Shown: one piece after another, positions 60,139 through 64,000 of the stretch
Layout: each line of letters starts with the position of its first letter
How positions within the stretch are numbered: the stretch's first letter is position 1
Position numbers and translations under genes: made by a program
NCBI RefSeq assembly: GCF_006717095.1
Contig: NZ_VFQE01000001.1
Span: 620,001-684,000, forward strand
DNA from: Blastococcus colisei
GTDB taxonomy: Bacteria > Actinomycetota > Actinomycetes > Mycobacteriales > Geodermatophilaceae
Direction: 5' to 3'
Length of the DNA: 64,000 nt
Notes under the pieces: generated by a model
Databases searched by the model: none
Seen by the model: only the letters and a program-made list of their open reading frames with translations
What the model was told of the DNA's origin: nothing

Positions 60139-62636
60139 CGCTCACCAGCCCCGATCCTGCGCCCGCGGTCCCGCCGGGAACCCCGGGTCCGCACACGCCG
60201 CCCGACGCCGTGCACTGCACGATCGACGGCTTCGAGGTCGCCGTTCCCAAGGGGACGTTGATCATCCGGGCCGCCGAGCAGATCGGCGTCCAGATCCCCC
60301 GGTTCTGCGACCACCCGCTGCTCGAGCCGGTCGGCGCCTGCCGCCAGTGCCTGGTGGAGGTGGAGGGCCAGCGCAAGCCGGTCGCCTCCTGCACCATGCC
60401 GGTCACCGACGGCATGGTCGTGCAGACCCAGCTCACCAGCGCCCAGGCGGACAAGGCGCAGCAGGGCACCATGGAGCTGCTGCTGATCAACCACCCGCTG
60501 GACTGCCCGGTCTGCGACAAGGGCGGCGAGTGCCCCCTGCAGAACCAGGCGATGAGCAATGGTCGCGCCGAGAGCCGGTTCGTCGACGAGAAGCGGACCT
60601 ACCCGAAGCCGCTGCCGATCAGCAGCGAGATCCTGCTCGACCGCGAGCGCTGCGTGCTCTGCGCCCGCTGCACCCGGTTCTCCCAGCAGGTGGCCGGCGA
60701 CCCGTTCATCGAGTTGTTCGAGCGCGGCGCCCTGGAGCAGGTCGCCATCTACGAGGACGAGCCGTTCGAGTCCTACTTCTCCGGCAACACCACCCAGATC
60801 TGCCCCGTCGGTGCGCTCACGAGCGCCCAGTACCGCTTCCGCGCCCGCCCGTTCGACCTGCGCAGCGAGGACAGCGTCTGCGAGCACTGCGCGTCGGGCT
60901 GTGCCCAACGCAGCGACTACCGGCGCGGCAAGACCACCCGCCGGCTGGCGGGCGATGACCCGGCGGTCAACGAGGAGTGGAACTGCGACAAGGGGCGCTA
61001 CGCGTTCCGCTACGTCACCGCGAACGAGCGGCTCACCACACCGCTCGTCCGCCGGGACGGCGAGCTGCAGCCGGCCTCCTGGCCGGAGGCCTGGGCCGCC
61101 GCGGCGGCCGGGCTCGCGCAGGCCCGAGCGGACGGCGGGGTCGGCGTCCTGCCCGGCGGCCGGCTGACCGTCGAGGACGCCTACGCCTACGCCAAGTTCA
61201 CCCGTGTCGCGCTGGCCACCAACGACGTCGACGCCCGCGCCCGCGCGCACTCGGCCGAGGAGCTCTCCTTCCTCGCCGCGGCCGTGGCCGGGACCGGCCC
61301 CGCGACCGGGGCGGTCACCTACGACGACCTCTCCGCAGCGCCCGCCGTCCTCCTCGCCGGCTTCGAGCCGGAGGAGGAGTCGCCGATCGTGTTCCTGCGG
61401 CTGCGCCGCGCCGTGCGCACCGCGAAGACGCAGGTCTTCGACCTCGCGCCGCTGGCGACCCGCGCCGCGGAGAAGCTGCAGGCCACCGTGCTCGCCACCC
61501 TCCCCGGGGCGGAGGCGCAGTCGCTGCGGGCCCTGGCCGACGGCTCCTGGGGAGGCCCGGCGCTCGAGGCGCTGCGCCTGCCCGGCGCCGTCGTCCTCGC
61601 CGGTGAGCGGCTGGCCGAGGTGCCCGGCGCCTTCTCTGCCCTGATGACGCTCGCCCGCGCCACCGGCATCCGGGTCGCGTGGGTGCCGCGCCGGGCGGGG
61701 GAGCGCGGGGCGGTCGAGGCCGGCGCGCTGCCCACCCTGCTCCCCGGCGGCCGGGGGGTCGGCGACCCGGCCGCGCGCGCCGAGGTCGGCGCGCTCTGGG
61801 GCGCCGAGCTGCCGGCCACGCCGGGACGTGACCTGACCGGCATCCTCACCGCCGTCCGCGACGGGGAGCTCCCGGGCCTCCTCGTCGGCGGGGTCGACCC
61901 CTGCGACCTGCCCGACCCGGCCCTGGCCGAGACCGCCCTGGCCAGCGCCTCGTTCGTGGTCAGCTTGGAGCTCTTCCCGAGCGTGGTCACCGAGTGGGCC
62001 GACGTCGTCCTGCCGGTCGCCGCGGCGCCGGAGAAGGCGGGAACCTACCTGGACTGGGAGGGCCGTCCGCGGGCCTTCGACGCCACCTTGCACGGCACCG
62101 GCCGGCTGACCGACGGTCGCGTCCTGCAGGGGCTGGCCGACGAGATGGACGTCGACCTGCGGCTGCCCACCCCCGAGGCGGCGCGCGCGGAGCTGGCCGC
62201 GCTCGGGGCCGTCCGCCGGCCCGGCAACGGCCGTGCCCGCCCGACCCAGGGGCTCGAAGTCCCGCCGCCCGCTGCGCCGTCCCTCGGCGCCGACCAGGCC
62301 CTGCTGGCCTCGTGGCGGCAGCTGATCGACGCCGGAACCCTGCAGCGCGACGAGCCGGAGCTCGCCGGCACGGCGCGCCCACCGGTGGTCCGGATCGGCC
62401 CCGACGCCGCCGGCCGGCTCGGCGTCGTCGACGGCGACCGCGTCACCGTGAGCGGCGCGACCGGCTCGATCACCCTCCCGGTGCGGATCACCCCGATGCC
62501 CGACCAGGTCGTCTGGCTGCCGATGAGATCACCGGGCAGCGACGTCCGCTCCGACCTCGGCACCGGCCCCGGCGGCGTGGTGCGACTGGCCGTGTCGTCG
62601 CCCGCCACGACGACCCCGGTAGGAGGCGCGCAGTGA
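60135..62636 (+). CDS. nuoG: NADH-quinone oxidoreductase subunit G
   Basis: 833 residues. The N-terminal [2Fe-2S] N1b has C58, C69, C72 and C86; the His/Cys cluster N5 has H120, C124, C127 and C133; the N4 motif is [12 protein letters not shown] further C-x2-C-x3-C-x27-C (CEHCASGC ... NCDKGRY) matches the N7 cluster that only some bacteria keep. A molybdopterin-oxidoreductase-like body follows, without evident cofactor motifs. The stop overlaps nuoH (GTGA). Confidence 0.96.
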   Translation: MTLTSPDPAPAVPPGTPGPHTPPDAVHCTIDGFEVAVPKGTLIIRAAEQIGVQIPRFCDHPLLEPVGACRQCLVEVEGQRKPVASCTMPVTDGMVVQTQLTSAQADKAQQGTMELLLINHPLDCPVCDKGGECPLQNQAMSNGRAESRFVDEKRTYPKPLPISSEILLDRERCVLCARCTRFSQQVAGDPFIELFERGALEQVAIYEDEPFESYFSGNTTQICPVGALTSAQYRFRARPFDLRSEDSVCEHCASGCAQRSDYRRGKTTRRLAGDDPAVNEEWNCDKGRYAFRYVTANERLTTPLVRRDGELQPASWPEAWAAAAAGLAQARADGGVGVLPGGRLTVEDAYAYAKFTRVALATNDVDARARAHSAEELSFLAAAVAGTGPATGAVTYDDLSAAPAVLLAGFEPEEESPIVFLRLRRAVRTAKTQVFDLAPLATRAAEKLQATVLATLPGAEAQSLRALADGSWGGPALEALRLPGAVVLAGERLAEVPGAFSALMTLARATGIRVAWVPRRAGERGAVEAGALPTLLPGGRGVGDPAARAEVGALWGAELPATPGRDLTGILTAVRDGELPGLLVGGVDPCDLPDPALAETALASASFVVSLELFPSVVTEWADVVLPVAAAPEKAGTYLDWEGRPRAFDATLHGTGRLTDGRVLQGLADEMDVDLRLPTPEAARAELAALGAVRRPGNGRARPTQGLEVPPPAAPSLGADQALLASWRQLIDAGTLQRDEPELAGTARPPVVRIGPDAAGRLGVVDGDRVTVSGATGSITLPVRITPMPDQVVWLPMRSPGSDVRSDLGTGPGGVVRLAVSSPATTTPVGGAQ

Positions 62637-64000
62637 TGTACCTGGCCAGTCCTGACCAGCCGACGCTCGAGGACTTCGGGAACGACGTCTGGTGGATCGT
62701 GCTCATCAAGATCCTGGGCGTCTTCGTGATCCTGGTCCTGCTGACGCTGTTCGCCATCGTGTTCGAGCGCAAGGTCGTCGCGCGCATGCAGCAGCGGATC
62801 GGCCCGAACCGGGTCGGCCCCCGCGGCTACCTGCAGAGCCTCGCCGACGGGCTGAAGCTGGCGTTCAAGGAAGACATCATGCCGGCGCTGGCGGACAAGC
62901 CGGTGTACTTCCTGGCCCCGGTGATCGCGACCATCCCGGCCTTCGTGGCCTTCTCGGTGATCCCGATGGGCCCCTCGGTGAGCATCTTCGGCGAGGTCAC
63001 GCCGCTCCAGCTCACCGACGCCCCGATCGGCGTGCTGATCATCCTCGCCTCCTCGGCCATGGGCATCTACGGCATCGTGCTGGGTGGCTGGGCGTCCGGC
63101 TCGACGTACCCGCTGCTGGGCAGCATGCGCAGCGCCGCCCAGATGATCAGCTACGAGATCGCGATGGGCCTGTCCATCGTGGCCGTGTTCCTCTACGCCG
63201 GCACGATGTCCACCTCGGAGATCGTGGCCGCCCAGGCCGACGGCAACCAGCTGGACTTCTTCGGCTGGGAGTTCACCGGTCCCAGCTGGTACGGGGTGCT
63301 GCTGCCGGTCTCCTTCGTCATCTACGCCATCGCCGTCGTCGGCGAGACCAACCGGGCGCCGTTCGACCTGCCCGAGGCCGAGAGCGAGCTCGTCGGCGGC
63401 TTCCACACCGAGTACTCGTCGCTGAAGTTCGCGCTGTTCTTCCTGGCCGAGTACATCAACATGGTCACCGTCTCGGCGCTGGCGGCGACGCTGTTCCTCG
63501 GCGGCTGGCGGGCGCCGTGGCCGATCTCCATCTGGGACGGCGCCAACACCGGCTGGTGGCCGCTGCTGTGGTTCTTCCTCAAGGTCGTCGCCGCGCTGTT
63601 CGTCTTCATCTGGCTGCGCGGCACGCTGCCTCGGCTGCGTTACGACCAGTTCATGCGTTTCGGGTGGAAGGTGCTCGTCCCGGTCGCGCTCGTGTGGATC
63701 CTCATCGTCGCCACGATGCGCACCGTCTCCCGCGAGGCGGACCTCTCCACCGGCGAGGTCGCGCTCTACGTCGGCGTGCCGGCCGCGGTGGTGGTGCTGG
63801 GGGTCCTGCTGATCGCCAGCCGGGCCAGCAACCGGGACACCCGGCTCGCCGCCGTCGAGGCGGCCGCCGGCTCCAACCACCCGACCGAGCCCGAGGTCCT
63901 GCCCCCGACCGGACCGCGTCGCCGGCCCACCGGTGGCCCGAGCCGGGCCGAGGGCGGTTTCCCCGTGCCGCCGATGGACCTGAAGGTGCCGCCGTCCCCC
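62633..64000 (+). CDS. nuoH: NADH-quinone oxidoreductase subunit H (3' end beyond window)
   Basis: 456 residues are visible and the frame is still open at the edge. Membrane subunit that with B and D forms the quinone entry path: [51 protein letters not shown] and the loop [18 protein letters not shown] are signatures. Helices end near residue 400; a Pro/Arg-rich tail follows ([18 protein letters not shown]). GTG 62633 has AGGAGG six bases upstream; ATG 62636 is an equal alternative. Confidence 0.96.
   Translation, partial: MMYLASPDQPTLEDFGNDVWWIVLIKILGVFVILVLLTLFAIVFERKVVARMQQRIGPNRVGPRGYLQSLADGLKLAFKEDIMPALADKPVYFLAPVIATIPAFVAFSVIPMGPSVSIFGEVTPLQLTDAPIGVLIILASSAMGIYGIVLGGWASGSTYPLLGSMRSAAQMISYEIAMGLSIVAVFLYAGTMSTSEIVAAQADGNQLDFFGWEFTGPSWYGVLLPVSFVIYAIAVVGETNRAPFDLPEAESELVGGFHTEYSSLKFALFFLAEYINMVTVSALAATLFLGGWRAPWPISIWDGANTGWWPLLWFFLKVVAALFVFIWLRGTLPRLRYDQFMRFGWKVLVPVALVWILIVATMRTVSREADLSTGEVALYVGVPAAVVVLGVLLIASRASNRDTRLAAVEAAAGSNHPTEPEVLPPTGPRRRPTGGPSRAEGGFPVPPMDLKVPPSP

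Noticed and set aside
1-64000. CRISPR arrays, tRNA/rRNA genes, insertion sequences, toxin-antitoxin pairs, prophage or defence islands
   Set aside because: Looked for regular spaced repeats, transposase and integrase motifs and cloverleaf-like runs by eye; found none. A tRNAscan or ISfinder search would settle it.

Overview
The window is a block of very high-GC actinobacterial chromosome, almost all of it housekeeping genes. Mycothiol synthesis (mshA) and a mycothiol-type isomerase, menaquinone genes, a BldC regulator, the mini-protein bS22, a SenX3/RegX3-type system and two 13E12-type (DUF222) HNH nucleases all point to Actinomycetia. Gene content, GC and dispersed repeats would fit the Geodermatophilaceae (Blastococcus/Geodermatophilus/Modestobacter); that family assignment is inference. 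From memory, the gene order from murB to the geranylgeranyl-reductase-like gene follows the M. tuberculosis block from about Rv0482 to Rv0561c. Here a nuo operon is joined at the right end.

Layout: 1-7.5 kb, accessory enzymes (macro domain, methyltransferase-like proteins, an HNH nuclease, an SDR) around murB, with a broken GNAT gene. 7.6-15.1 kb, mshA-YbjN-MFS, gpmA, phoU divergent from senX3-regX3. 15.1-25.6 kb, regulators, a ppx-like gene, a truncated proline-dehydrogenase-like gene next to proC, bldC, bS22, an epimerase, an acyltransferase and a HAD enzyme. 25.7-29.8 kb, a BldN-like sigma factor with its probable membrane anti-sigma partner, an acyl-CoA synthetase and a glutaredoxin-like gene. 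29.8-42.0 kb, a striking inverted repeat, then one tightly coupled run rex-hemA-hemC-hemD-hemB-x-hemL-pgm-tlpA-ccdA-resB-ccsB. 42.1-50.1 kb, small genes, an Lrp regulator and the menaquinone genes menA, E, C, D, F and ubiE. 50.1-53 kb, a second HNH nuclease, a VOC protein and a phosphoribosyltransferase. 53-64 kb, a GGR-family reductase and nuoA to nuoH, with nuoH cut by the window edge.

How it works together: the right half is one respiratory module of haem, cytochrome c maturation, menaquinone and complex I. The NADH-sensing repressor Rex is encoded here, and two Rex-operator-like sites are visible, one before rex-hem-ccs and one before GGR-nuo. A separate theme is start-site layout. At least a dozen genes begin 6-7 bases after a TANNNT hexamer, which implies leaderless mRNAs. 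In both HNH nuclease genes this leaderless promoter is covered by a perfect LexA-type SOS box.

I see no CRISPR array, rRNA, tRNA, insertion sequence or prophage. The most unusual structures are the inverted repeat at 29786-29852, the two micro-ORFs bridging nuoB-nuoC and nuoC-nuoD, and a 50-bp repeat found in two convergent gaps.
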